Part shown: positions 31,683-43,090 of the stretch, one piece after another
How positions within the stretch are numbered: the first letter of the stretch is position 1
How the letters are laid out: each line of letters begins with the position of its first letter
Assembly: GCF_000003195.3 (NCBI RefSeq)
Contig: NC_012876.2
Location: 47,797,276-47,861,275, forward strand
DNA: 64,000 nt
Source of the DNA: Sorghum bicolor
Lineage: Eukaryota > Streptophyta > Magnoliopsida > Poales > Poaceae
Direction: 5' to 3'
The notes under the pieces: model-generated
What the model was told of the DNA's origin: nothing
What the model saw: only the letters and a program-made list of their open reading frames with translations
Databases searched by the model: none
Translations under genes and position numbers: made by a program

Positions 31683-32741
31683 TGTCGAGGATATCAGTAA
31701 GGGATACCCCAACCGATGTCCATGGCGGTATTATTCGTACACAATTCGAGGCCTCCTACTCGACGCTCTACCCAGTCACGCGTACGGTCATCGACGACCG
31801 CAGCCTCGAAGACGGAAAGGGCGTCGAGCGAATCGGTCAGGGCTCAAGCGCCAGCTACCGTTGAATACGGAAACAGGCTCGAGCGAATCGGAAGGCGTCG
31901 AGCGCAAGGACGTCGCCCGCTGCCTGACGCAGGCATGGGAACCAGGGCATTTAATGCGCCTGTCGTGTTCTCACCTAACATGCCAGTCACGGGAAGCGTG
32001 ATAGGAAACAGGCACCTGTCCCGTCATTCTTTTTGCAGCCTTCCCCACCAAACGATCTAGAGCATGTCAGGACATAGGAAGCGGGGTCAGAACGTCTAAT
32101 CAAGACCCCCTCGAGACAGCCTAGGTCAGCGCTCTGGCAAGCAGGGCGCTACACGACGTCCGACCCTCGACCAGACATGTTTCCTTCCTGGGGAAGGGTT
32201 GGGTGTCGAAAGACAGCACTACGACTACTCCGACGCATCTGGCGCCATGACGTACAGGCGTGCGACCGATAATCCAGCCCAAGACGGTGCACAGAGCAAG
32301 ATACAGGGGCACGTGTAATCATCATCAAGCTACCAGGATGGGACAGCTCGAGACCACGCCGGTACGGAGGCCTCGAGTAGGTCAGCGCGCCATGCCTCTA
32401 TCGACCCCTACTCTGACGCCTATACTTGTACCCTAGGCTTCTCCTTGGAACTATAAAAGGAGAGGTCTAGGAAGAGATACATCATCAGGACACAACACAA
32501 CACACCAGCCGTACGTAGTAGTGCAACTCGCACCACCACACTCCATACCACGCTTGTATTCACGCCTGTACAAGCACTTAGGTGCAAAATAATACAAACT
32601 CTCCCTCCCCCGCTAGACGTAGGGCCTTCTCTTGCCCGAACCAAGATAAATCTTTATGTCTTTTTGCATCACCATCTGGAAAAGGGAGCACGCATACAAA
32701 TTCACTAGTCGGTGTGACCCCCCGGGGAGAAAACACCGACA
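31683..32741 (+). repeat. 5' LTR of F
   Basis: TGTCGAGGATATC to ACACCGACA. It is rich in TCGA words (about 14). TATAAAA at 32452-32458 precedes the probable transcript start. Confidence 0.92.
32452..32458 (+). promoter_or_regulatory. TATA box in 5' LTR of F
   Basis: TATAAAA in the context GGAACTATAAAAGGAGAGG. The same box occurs in the 3' LTR at 49666-49672. Confidence 0.65.
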
Positions 32742-32743
32742 GT

Positions 32744-32757
32744 TGGCGCGCCAGGTA
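32744..32757 (+). other. primer binding site of F
   Basis: TGGCGCGCCAGGTA, two bases after the LTR end, the position expected for a minus-strand primer. I do not assign the tRNA with confidence. Confidence 0.6.
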
Positions 32758-32799
32758 TGGGTCCTGCGTGTTTTTCACCGATTTCCCAATCCTTTCTAG

Positions 32800-35199
32800 A
32801 TGGCCACTCTCACTTCGCTGATTCCGCACTCCACGGTGATTTGGTTTGGGAGTCTCGAGTTCATGTCTACTGGCTCCGGCTACGACATGATCTTGCTCTC
32901 GATCAAAGGACCGGGAGGAGCCCGCTTTGCGCAAGCACGGCAGAGGGCCCCGAGACGTCCTCGCCACCACGCCTCCCCGCCCAAGAAGAGGCATGGACAG
33001 CACCACCATCGCCCTTCTGCCTCATCTCGACCGGCAGTTCGTGCCAGGCAGGAGGTGACACAGGAGTCGACAGCCCCACACACCGGAACCGTGGGCATGA
33101 CGGCTCAGTGCCACGAGGATCACACGACGACAGGAGGTGACGCGCCCCGCGTGCTCTCCCCCACCGCTAGGTTACTTCCACATGGGCTGTTCGCCCCAAG
33201 AAGCGCGTTACCGTTTGGTTTGGACAATGCCGCGGCATCGCTCGCCAGGGCAATATGTCCAAACGCCCAGACATACGTGGAGAGACCAATGGTCCTCCCA
33301 CGCGACCCCGGAGCACAGCCCCAGACATCCGGGCTACCATACTTCTCGCAGGTACGAGGCCTCCGCCACCTAGGCCCTGGGCGGTACACGATTACCTCCC
33401 TTAGGCAGCAGCTGCTGGAGGAAGGGCGCAGATGCTTCTACGCTGCTGAGCCGGACTCCGGCTCGGAGTCCGATAGCTACGACCCTACTAGGGAGTGCTT
33501 CCATATTGACGGAGCGGTGGAAACCACCGATGAGGCACAAGACGCCATTGCAGGCGGGCGAGCCCCTGCCGCAAGGGAAGACCCCAGGACGCCTGGGAAT
33601 GACGGTCAGGTCGACCCCCCTCCACAAGAAGCTAGAGCCGCGCAAATTGCGCAGCTACGAGAGCTCAAGGCAAAGCTTGATGAGGATCGCGAGCGCCTTG
33701 TCCTGCTGGAGCGGATCCTCAACCAGGACCTGCCTTACCCGCCTAGTGGGAGTGTCCGCAGACGAGCTCGAGAGGTCCATAGGCAGATCGTCAGAGACGA
33801 AGAGCCTGAGCAGCCCGTCAGCCGTTTCCCACGAGCAGGCCAAAACGTCATGGCGGCGACGATGTTGCTGCATAACATGCCTGAGCCGTCGAATTCCCAA
33901 GCGCGACGCATTCGAGACGAGGTGCAGACTCTGCTCCAGGTAGCAGCGGTTCAGCAGGCCGAAAGCTCAGCCTCTCGACGTTGAGGAGCAGCCATAGAAA
34001 AGCGTGATGAGCCAGCGCACAACGAAAAGGAGGTGTCGGTCCATCAGCAGCCACCCCCTCGAGGGAAAAAGACCACTCTAGTCCTCCCCGTCGACAACCA
34101 GCGTCGACACGACGCGCGACGCGACATCGACGAGAATCGACGCCGCCGGTATGGGGACGCAGAAGAGCGCGGTTACAGCGCCCATCGCGGCGGGAGGTAC
34201 GACAGCGATGAGGACCGGATGGCCCCAGAGCCACCAGGCCCGCGGGTGTTCAGCAGGGCAATCCGCAGCACGCCGCTGCCCAGCCCGTTTCGACCCCCGA
34301 CCAGCATTGCAAAGTACAACGGCGAGACCAAGCTAGAGCTGTGGCTAGCAGATTTCAGGCTGGCCTGTCAGCTAGGAGGCGCTCGAGGGAACGATCGAGC
34401 CATCATCGGACAGCTGCCGCTCTTCCTCTCCGACACCGCCCGCAGATGGCTCGAGGAGCTCGCGGCCAACCAGATCCACGATTGGGTCGATTTAGTCAGG
34501 GTGTTTGAGGGTAACTTCAAGGGGACCTACATACGACCCGGCAACTCGTGGGACCTCAGTAAGTGCAAGCAGAAGTCAGGAGAAACACATCGAGAATACG
34601 CTCGACGCTTCACGAAGCAACGCAACGAGCTGCCGCACATCCCCGACCATGACGTCATCCTAGCATTTATCTCTGGTACCACCAGTCGAGACTTGGTACG
34701 GGAATTAGGCCGGAATCACCCTCAGACCGTCGACGAGCTAATGGACGTAGTTGCAAACTACGCTGCGGGGGAAGAAGCGGTCGGCGCCTTCTTCAGCTGT
34801 GAAGGAAGGAAAGGCAAGCCGCCCACCGATGATGATGAGGGCCCCAGTTGAGGGCCCAAGAAGAACAAAAAGAAGAAGAAGACACGGTCGTTCCAGCAGG
34901 AAGACCTCGACGACGATCTCATCGCTGCCATGGAACGCAAAAGGCCTCGAGGCCCTCCAGAGGGGGGCATTTTCGACAAGATGCTAAAGGAGCCATGCCC
35001 TTACCATAAGGGAGGAGCCAGCCACAAGCTGGAGGATTGTCGTATGCTGAAAAAGCATTTCGACGGTTTGGGGCTCAAGAAGGACGCGCGCGACGACCCA
35101 AAGAAGGAGAAGAGCGGCGACAAGGAGGACAACAAAGACGACGACGGTTTCCAAGCCATCCACGATTGCTACATGATCTATGGCGGACCCTCAACGTAG
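32800..35199 (+). pseudogene. gag: gag of element F (in-frame stops)
   Basis: The capsid polyprotein. It opens at 32800, reads to a TGA at 33982-33984 (CGA arginine in copy 0), continues with the capsid core (34300-34750: S-I-A-K-Y-N-G-E-T, W-L-E-E-L, Y-I-R-P-G-N-S-W-D-L) to a second TGA at 34849-34851 (again a CGA in copy 0), then a lysine-rich stretch and an atypical zinc box C-x2-H-x5-H-x4-C at about 34994-35040. It ends at a TAG (35197-35199) where copy 0 has CAG. The N-terminal third is His/Arg/Pro-rich and may be a leader or a mis-set start. All three stops look like C-to-T changes. Confidence 0.82.
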
Positions 35200-35957
35200 T
35201 TGACCGCAAGGCAGCGCAAGAGGGAACGCTGTGAGGTCTTCACGGCAAGAATGGCGGTGCCCCAATACCTCAGCAGGTCGAGCACCCCCATCACCTTCGA
35301 TCGAGAGGACCACCCCGATAAGGTGGTCACCCCTGGCGTCTACCCGCTCGTCGTCGACCCCATCATCGTCAACACCAGACTCTCAAAGGTGCTGATGGAT
35401 GGCGGCAGCAGCCTGAACATCATTTACCTCGAGACCCTCGACATCCGTGGCATCAGCAGGGAACAGCTCCAACCAAGCGCCGGAGGCTTCCATGGTGTCG
35501 TTCCTAGGAAGAAGGCGTTGCCGGTGGGTCGAATCGACCTACCGGTCTGCTTTGGCACGGCGGCCAACTTCAGAAAGGAGACCCTCACCTTTGAGGTGGT
35601 GGGGTTCCGAGGCACGTACCACGCCATCATCGGGCGCCCGGGTTACGCCAAATTCATGGCTATCCCCAACTACACCTACTTGAAGCTGAAGATGCCCAGT
35701 CCCATGGCGTCATCACCGTCAGCTCCTCCTTCGAGCACGCGTACGAGTGCGACGTCGAATGCGTCGAGTATGGGGAAGCCGTCGAGAACTCCACCGAGCT
35801 CGCTTTGAAGCTTGAGGCCCTGGTCGTAGAGGCTCCAGAGCCCAAGCGCCACGCGGGCAGCTTCGAACCGGCAGAAGGAACGAAGAAGATCCTGCTCGAC
35901 CCCAACAACTCCGATGGCAAAGTGCTGACGATCAGCGCCGACCTCGACCCCAAATAG
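35200..35957 (+). pseudogene. pro: retropepsin of element F
   Basis: The protease domain with V-L-M-D-G-G-S-S-L-N-I (Asp at codon about 67 of this frame) and A-I-I-G-R-P-G-Y. A one-base loss near 35703, compared with copy 0, shifts the frame. The remainder, including D-V-E-C-V-E-Y-G and the basic tail, reads in another frame to the TAG at 35955-35957. The Asp-Gly-Gly form of the active site is shared by copy 0 and D, so it is normal for these families. Confidence 0.82.
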
Positions 35958-36166
35958 GAAGTTGTGCTCGTCGACTTTCTCCGTGCGAACGTCGATATGT
36001 TTGCATGGAGTCCCTCGGACATGCCGGGTATACCGAGGGAAGTCGTCGAGCACTCCTTGGAAATTCGAGCCGGTTCCAAGCTAGTGAAGCAACGGCTGCA
36101 CCGCCTCGGCGAAGAGAAGCGCAAGATCATTGGCGAGGAAATCCACAAGCTTTTGATGGCCAGATT
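35958..36166 (+). pseudogene. pol: reverse transcriptase of F, N-terminal part
   Basis: It begins after the TAG and runs through V-D-M-F-A-W-S-P-S-D-M-P-G-I-P and I-G-E-E-I-H-K-L-L to the insertion of G. RT resumes at 40137. Comparison with copy 0 (1-120, reversed) shows that nothing but the 5-bp duplication was added at the joint. Confidence 0.85.
36162..36166 (+). other. target site duplication of solo LTR G, left copy
   Basis: AGATT, repeated at 40132-40136. Copy 0 has a single GGATT at the equivalent place. Confidence 0.88.
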
Positions 36167-39100
36167 TGTAACAGAACCGACCAAATTATAAGAGATTAAG
36201 CCTAACAGCGACCATTTGCATAGTCAAACCATCAGGCTTAAGCCCATATAATCCCGGTAGTCTGTGAAATCTCGAAGGATTTCAAACCACACATCGTACA
36301 ACAGCCAAGATCGTAATAAGTTTAGCGGTCGCCATCCATAAATACACCCAGGTTACAATGTTTATAAAATACATCGGAGTACTTAAAGTTATTACAACCC
36401 AAGTTCTTCAAGTAGCGGAAGCTTCATAGTTCAAAAATACAACACACGCGCTTAGTCTGATACAGTGCCATAGTTTGGTCATTCCCACCAAAGCAAAAGA
36501 AGAGATGGAGTGACCATCGCCCTTGGTCTAGTCATCACCCATGGCTGGGTACAGACAGAGGATGCAATAACCAAAGTACATTTAACCATCTGCAAAACAA
36601 CATGGGAGTAGAACCCTGAGTACGAGAAGGTACTCAGCTAGACTTACCCGTCATAAACTTAAAATAAAGACTCATCAAGGATCATGAAGGCTATATAGTG
36701 GGGTAGCTGACAACCACTTTGCAAAACCGCAGGATTTTATTATCATAACCTACATAAGTCTTTCTTCTTTTAATTTGCTCAAGTTGAAAGTATCATTACC
36801 TATCATCTAGGTTTGCACCTGCACTATTACAAGCAAGCATAAGACTATGATAGTACCTCGTCATAGCATTTCTTATAACCATTCATCATTATAACCCAAG
36901 TGTTCCATAGTCCTTACTACGAGGACAGCGCTCATGTCAAGTGCTCACTATCCAGGAGCGATGGCGATTCGAATCGATTTCTAACCAGCTGGCGAGTTTA
37001 TTCCCCACACAAACCACACTCACTGATCAAGTGAGCTACAGGTCACCGTATTGCACTATCCAGGACCAATTCGCGGGTTCGACAGGCACCGCCCGTACCC
37101 GAGGACCGTTCTGGCGACCGAGGTATCCAAGGTATACCAAGGTTGCGCGCCGTGCCCTCGTCGTTCTCCTCAACCATCACCAATACAGCGCGTACATCGG
37201 GCCGATTCCCGGCCCGGATAGTGCTCAGGCTTCGCGGTCGGAACGACTTATCCTTCCAGCTACATGTGGGGCATGCGTTCAACATGACAAGAGGGCCGTC
37301 AACAATCGGTCCTTAATCGACACAGGCAGGGGCACTATGGTCAACCCACTATAAGACCCTGCCCGGTCTCCAGTTACATTCCACACTTGGTTATTCTTTT
37401 CCCCAAGCAATCCATGCTTAATCAAGCAGGTAATCACCTATATCTCGCAGGTGACAGGAAATCACCCGACTTCTACCGGACTAAGCAAGCTAAGCATAGA
37501 CTCCGTGCCTATCTACATAGGACAAGGTAGGTGAACGAGTAAGGGTAACAAGGAGTACATATGCATCAACGGTATCAAGCAATTCCTATCACTTAAATGC
37601 AATATAGTAGAACAAGTATAGTGCTTTGTATAAGTTAGCGAGAATAGGGAGATTTAGAATGCTCCGGGGCTTGCCTTTCTCAAATGTGCTAGGTCGGTGA
37701 TCTGGACACTCCTGCAGTTCCTCTCCGGGTTCCTGTGCTTCCGGAGGTTCCCGCTCCTGAATCTCCTCTGGCTCCTCGGGTCCCACTTCGTTCTCCTGCG
37801 AGCCTGTATGATGCAGGTGTGCTTATGAGTGGAGTGCGAGATGCCCGAGTGGATGCTTGTATGAGAAGGTACTAAAGGAGTCATGACATGATGCATAAGT
37901 GATATGCTTGGTCATGCTCATTACAAGGTAGTCAACAACCTCCAAGAGCAATTAACTGAATCAAACATCTATTGCATTCTCTTCTATAATTATTTTTCAA
38001 ATGCAACCAGCAACCCACATGATGCTTCAAAGATACACCAAACCCAACTTATTCCATCCAACCTATATATACAACAATTTATAATTTTCTTTATTCATTT
38101 CTAGGCCCATTAAAAATCACATGCAATTCTGTTCATCAATAATTTCCATAAAAATTACAGGAGACTACCAGCTAAGCATAAAGTCTACTGTAAATTTTTC
38201 ATAATTTTTTATACTTATTTTGAGCCACAAAAATCACAAGATTAATTCATAGGGTAAGTATAATCACTCTACTGTGATGTAAGTGTCAAACAACAGATTT
38301 CATATTTTTACAATTTGTCTAATATCATAAGAAACACCCACAAACTTTTCCAGATTTATTGCATGATCCAATTAATTATTAAAAATCATAAATCACTGCC
38401 ATGCAAGCATTTAAATTACCATAAATTCATTTATACACCAAATAATATGTAGAAATATTTTTCCAGTGAGTAAACATACATGCAAAGCCCATAAAACAAG
38501 TTTCATATTTTTCTGAGTCATATTTTAATTATTGTGCATTTTCCAAGTTTAGCAAAAATATGGATAAAGTATATTCATACAGAAAAGTTACTTAAACATG
38601 ACATGCAAACATACTAGGCTATAGATCTAGAAACAGGGAACACACCAAAATTTATTTCACAATTTTTGGAGCTATATTCCTCAAGATATGGATTTTTGAA
38701 TACATAACCCATTTTCTAGAAATACTTTTAAAACGGAAAACAACCTAAAACGCTAAGCGCACCCGGGTTCAAACCCACGGACTCACTGACAGGTGGGACA
38801 CGCGGGTCAGATGACCCCACTTGTCATCCACCCCGTGATTCCGCGACCACGGATCGGCCGGAATCTCGCCGCCGGTGAGGTTTCCGGCGACACCGAGAGC
38901 ACCTACGGCTTCACAAGAACGAGACGAGTCCAACCGTACCCCTCTTTGGCACCGGACGAGCACCGGAACTACCTCGCCGTCTTGAATGGCGGACGCGGCG
39001 GCGCTGCTCGCCGTGGTCCGGCCGTTTCACGGTGGTAGAGCGTAAGCTAACGACGGAAAAAGGTGCGCAAGGCCAAGGCGGATCCAACGCACCTACGAAC

Positions 39101-40131
39101 GTAAGCAGAGACAGAGAGGAGAGGGAGAACCGTACGAGCCGAGAGGTCGCCGGAGCTCCGACTCACTCCGGTGAGCTCTAGCGGGCACGCGGGGCTCACC
39201 GAGCGCGGAAGAGCGCAAGCACGCGACGCGGGAGGACGAGGCGGAGCCGGTGGTGGTCGCGAAGAGGAAGGAGAGGGCCGGAGCTGGCCGGGAGAGGAGC
39301 TCAGAGCCGTCGGCGGCTATGGCGTGCGGCGGAGCGGCGAGTGCTGCGCGAGAGCGAGCAGAGGGGCGAGAGCGCGAGGTGGAGGGCGCAAATGGGAGCG
39401 GGGGCTTTGGCGGACGCGACCGGGGGCTCCTGGTGGCCGACCAGGGCTTCTCCACGCCGTCGCATGCCCGCCACGCGGCGGCCAGGCTCTGCCGGCGCGC
39501 CACAGCGACACGGCGAGGCCGTCCTCGCGCGGACACGGGCGCGAGCGCAGGGAAGGGGAAGGGGAAGGGGAAGGGGAAGGCACGGGCGGGCCGGGCCGGC
39601 TTCGGCCAGCGGGCCAGAAGTGAGGCCGCGGCCTGCTAGCGCCCCCTTTTCCCTTTTTTTTGAATTTTTTTTCTTAAATGCTCTTCCAAATTCATTTTGA
39701 CCATTTTCCAATCATTTTCACCATTTTCTCCCAAAAGAAAAGTTGTTCCAAAACAAAATTTCTACAACTTTGTTTTAATAAGCAAAACCAAATTCTAAGT
39801 AGAATTTGAATTACAAATTAAAACCTAGTTCTAGGTTTTTAAATAAATTCATTTTGGATATTTTGTATAAATTCCATTTCTCAAATTCTATAGCTCCAAA
39901 AATTTCACAAAAATGTTCTTAATTCTTCTTACACATAAATCAACCTAGTTTGAATATTTCACATTTTTAGAAGCAAGCATCATATTTTTAGCATATTTAA
40001 AACTCATGAAATGAAGCACATAAAATCATATTTTGAAAAGAAAGACATGCTCATGATGCTTATGCTTGATGGGAACGCTTATGCATGACTTTGATAAGAC
40101 TAAGTGCATGCTTAACACCTAGGGTGTTACA
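36167..40131 (-). mobile_element. solo LTR G (3965 bp) of a long-LTR Ty3/gypsy family
   Basis: Bounded by TGTAACA and TGTTACA and flanked by AGATT, with no primer site, polypurine tract or coding region between. It is homologous at both ends to the 5' LTR of element I, in the opposite orientation, so it is a single LTR left after recombination between two. It is 2 kb longer than the LTR of I. The extra middle holds a GC-rich block (38780-39640) and AT-rich sequence at 37900-38750. No gene is supported inside it. Confidence 0.87.
38780..39640. other. GC- and CpG-rich block within solo LTR G
   Basis: A sharp island of high GC in an AT-rich LTR. It includes a GGGGAA tandem run (about 39551-39582) and many CpG. 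Long open frames occur on both strands, as expected of GC-rich DNA without real coding. In LTR orientation (minus) it is followed by sequence like a transcribed leader. It may be the promoter/leader part of the LTR. The LTR of I lacks it. Confidence 0.55.
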
Positions 40132-40136
40132 AGATT

Positions 40137-41250
40137 CATCAAGGAGGTTCACCATCCCGACTGGTTAGCAAATCCAGTACTAGTTAAGAAAAAGAATGGG
40201 AAAATGAGGATGTGTGTCGATTATACGAGTTTAAATAAAGCATGTCCAAAAGTTCCTTTTCCATTACCACATATTGATCAAATTGTTGATTCTACTGCGG
40301 GATGTGAAACCCTTTCTTTCCTTGATGCATATTCTGGCTACCTTCAAATAAAAATGAAAGAGTCCGACCAGCTCGCGACATCTTTCATTACCCCTTTTGA
40401 GATGTATTGTTTTGTAACCATGTCATTCGGGCTTCGAAATGCGGGAGCAACATACCAGCGCTGCATGCTCCACGTCTTTGGCAAGCACATAGGGTCGACG
40501 GTCGAGGCCTATGTCGACGACATCGTCGTCAAGTCAAAGCAATAGGGAGACCTGATCCAGGACCTCGAGATTGCTTTTGGCTGCTTGCGTGCCAACCAGA
40601 TCAAGCTCAACCTAGAGAAGTGCGTTTTCGGCGTACCTCGAGGCATGCTCCTGGGTTACATCATTTCCCAGCGTGGCATCGAGGCCAATCCCGAGAAAGT
40701 CAAGGGCGTGCAGAGAGTCACGGGATGCTTAGCGGCACTGAGTCGTTTCATCTCGAGGATGGGAGAAAAGGCGTTGCCACTGTATCGACTTTTGAAGAAA
40801 GTCGAGCGTTTCTCTTGGACCCCAGAGGACGAGGAAGACCTCAATAACTTGAATAAAACACTAACCTCTGCACCAGTCCTAGTCCTGCCACAACCCGCGG
40901 AACCTCTGCTTCTATACGTCGCCTCGACGACCCAGGTCGTCAGTGCAGCGGTAGTGGTCGAGAGGCAGGAGGAGGGGCTTGCGCTGCCAGTCCAGAGGCC
41001 AGTCTATTTCATCAGCGAGGTGCTCTCAGAGACCAAGGCGCGTTACCTACAAACCCAGAAGCTGATATACGCCGTAATCCTCGCCCGACGCAGGCTACAA
41101 CACTACTTCCTCGGGCACCCTATCACGGTGGTCTCGTCTTTCCCCTTGGGCGAGATCATCCAAAGTCGGGAGGCCACGGGAAGAATCGCCAAGTGGTCGG
41201 TCGAGCTCATGAGTGAGACCCTCACTTATGCGCCCCGTAAAGCTCATGAG
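40137..41250 (+). pseudogene. pol: reverse transcriptase and RNase H of F, main part
   Basis: It resumes with F-I-K-E-V-H-H-P-D-W-L and K-K-K-N-G-K-M-R-M-C-V-D-Y. The palm has S-F-L-D-A-Y-S-G-Y, M-S-F-G-L-R-N-A-G-A-T-Y-Q and the catalytic Y-V-D-D (about 40510-40522). A TAG at 40543-40545 follows. Thumb and connection continue in the same frame. The gypsy-type RNase H lies at about 40880-41200 (R-P-V-Y-F-I-S-E-V-L). The frame ends at a stop created by a 37-bp tandem duplication (41204-41240 and 41241-41277). Confidence 0.86.
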
Positions 41251-42158
41251 TGAGACCCTCACTTATGCGCCCCGTACAAGCCCTAGTGGATTTCATCGCG
41301 GAATGGACAGACTCCCAGCTCCCCCCGGCTCAGGTCCAGGCAGAGCTGTGGACGATGTACATTGACGGGTCTCTCATGAAGACAGGAGTTGGGGCAGGCC
41401 TGCTATTCATCTCGCCCCTAGGCGTTGATATGAGGTACATCATCACGATACATTTTGCCACGTCCAACAATGTTGCAGAGTACGAGGCCCTTGTCAACGG
41501 TGTAAAGATCGCCATCGAGCTTGGAGTTCGACGCCACGACGTTCGAGGTGACTCCCAGCTCGTCATCGACCAAGTGATGAAAGCCTCGAACTGCCATGAC
41601 CCGAAAATGGAGGCGTACTGCAAGGAAGTCCGTCGACTCAAGGACAAGTTCCATGGCCTCGAGCTCGTCCATATCGCCCGACGCTACAACGAGGCGGCCG
41701 ACGAATGCGCTAGGATCGCATCGACTCGAGGCACGGTCCCACCTGACACGTTCTCAAGAGATCTACACGAGCCTTCCATCGACTTGGGCTCAGGGGCTGC
41801 CGTCGAAACCGCTCCTGTTCAGCAAACCGATACCGTCGAAGCGCTACTAATGGCAGCCGAGGTAATGGAGGTGGAACAGCGGCCCAGTCAACCGTTTGAC
41901 TGGCGCATGCCGTTCCTCAACTGCCTAATCCGCTACGAGCTACCAGAAGATCGATCCGAGCCCCGCCGTATTGCTCGACGGGCCAAGTCATATGTAATCT
42001 ATGGCGAGGATAATGAGCTATATGGACGAAGCCCGACGGGGATCTTACAGCGTTGCATCACCGTAGAAGAAGGCCGAAAACTCCTCGAGGATCTACACTC
42101 GGGGGCTTGTGGCCACCATGCAGCTCCACGGACCCTCATAGGGAACGCTTTACGATAA
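41251..42158 (+). pseudogene. pol: archaeal-type RNase H and integrase N-terminus of F
   Basis: After the 37-bp duplication the frame holds W-T-M-Y-I-D-G-S (Asp near 41365), A-E-Y-E-A-L (Glu near 41480) and G-D-S-Q-L-V-I (Asp near 41550): the second RNase H that marks the Tat lineage. A linker and the start of the integrase zinc domain (H-S-G-A-C-G-H-H) follow. A TAA at 42156-42158 sits where a Gln codon (CAA) is expected. Confidence 0.85.
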
Positions 42159-43090
42159 GGCTTCTACTGGCCAACGGCCGTAGCTGATGCCATCGAGCTC
42201 GTATGCTCATGCCATGGATGTCAATTCTATGCCAAGCAGACGTATCTGCCCGCCCACGCTCTTCAAATGATCCACATCACATGGCCGTTTGCGGTATGGG
42301 GGCTCGACTTAGTAGGACCTCTACAGAAGGCCAAAGGGGGGTACACCCACCTGTTGGTAGCCATTGACAAATTCTCCAAATGGATTGAGGCTCGACCCAT
42401 CACCAACATCCGCTCCGAGCAGGCCGTCCTTTTCTTCACCGACATCGTCCACCGGTTTGGGATCCCCAACGTCATCATCACTGACAACGGCACTCAGCTC
42501 ACCGTCAAAAAGTTCTTGGACTTCTGCGACCAGCATCACATCCTTGTGAACTGGTCAGCAGTGGCCCACCCTCGAACTAACGGCCAGGTCGAGCGCGCCA
42601 ACGGCATGATTTTGCAAGGGCTCAAACCGAGGATCTACAATCGCTTGAAGAAGTTCGGCAAGAAATGGGTCGAGGAGCTTTCCTCGGTCCTATGGAGCTT
42701 TAGGACTACGCCAAGTAGGGCCACGAAATACACCCCATTCTTCATGGTCTATGGCTCTGAGGCTGTGCTCCCAACGGACCTCGAGTATGGATCCCCTCGA
42801 CTCAAAGCATACAACGAGCAATCAAATAAAGAAACTCGAGAGAATGCGGTCGACCAACTCGAGGAAGCTCGAGACATGGCCCTCCTCAACTCCGCCAGAT
42901 ACCAGCCGAAGCTTCGACGCTACCACGACAAGCACGTGCGCAAGAGAGATCTGAACGTGGGCGACCTTGTCCTACGGCGGTGGCAGAGCAATCAAGGACG
43001 CCACAAGTCTTGAAGCCAGGAACATACAAGCTAGCTGACGAGAAAGGAGCAGTCTTCACCAACGCGTGGAACATTGAATAGCTACGTCGA
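42159..43090 (+). pseudogene. pol: integrase of F, core and C-terminus
   Basis: The zinc domain finishes with C-S-C-H-G-C-Q (near 42206-42225). In the open frame from 42267 the catalytic residues are all present: W-G-L-D-L-V-G (Asp at codon 14), I-T-D-N-G-T-Q (Asp 73) and G-Q-V-E-R-A-N-G (Glu 109), which fits the D-x35-E spacing of retroviral-type integrases. The C-terminal region has R-D-L-N-V-G-D-L-V-L-R-R. The frame then slips near 43000; homologous sequence ends near 43090. The core is intact, but it is separated from the rest of pol by stops. Confidence 0.86.

Noticed and set aside
32744..32757. TGGCGCGCCA as a palindromic protein site
   Set aside because: Its position two bases after the 5' LTR is explained by primer binding; the palindrome may be incidental.
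39093..39711. Overlapping open frames of 79-150 codons on both strands in GC-rich DNA
   Set aside because: They lie inside a solo LTR, are Arg/Ala/Pro-rich low-complexity translations in several frames, and have no recognisable domain. High GC alone gives such frames.
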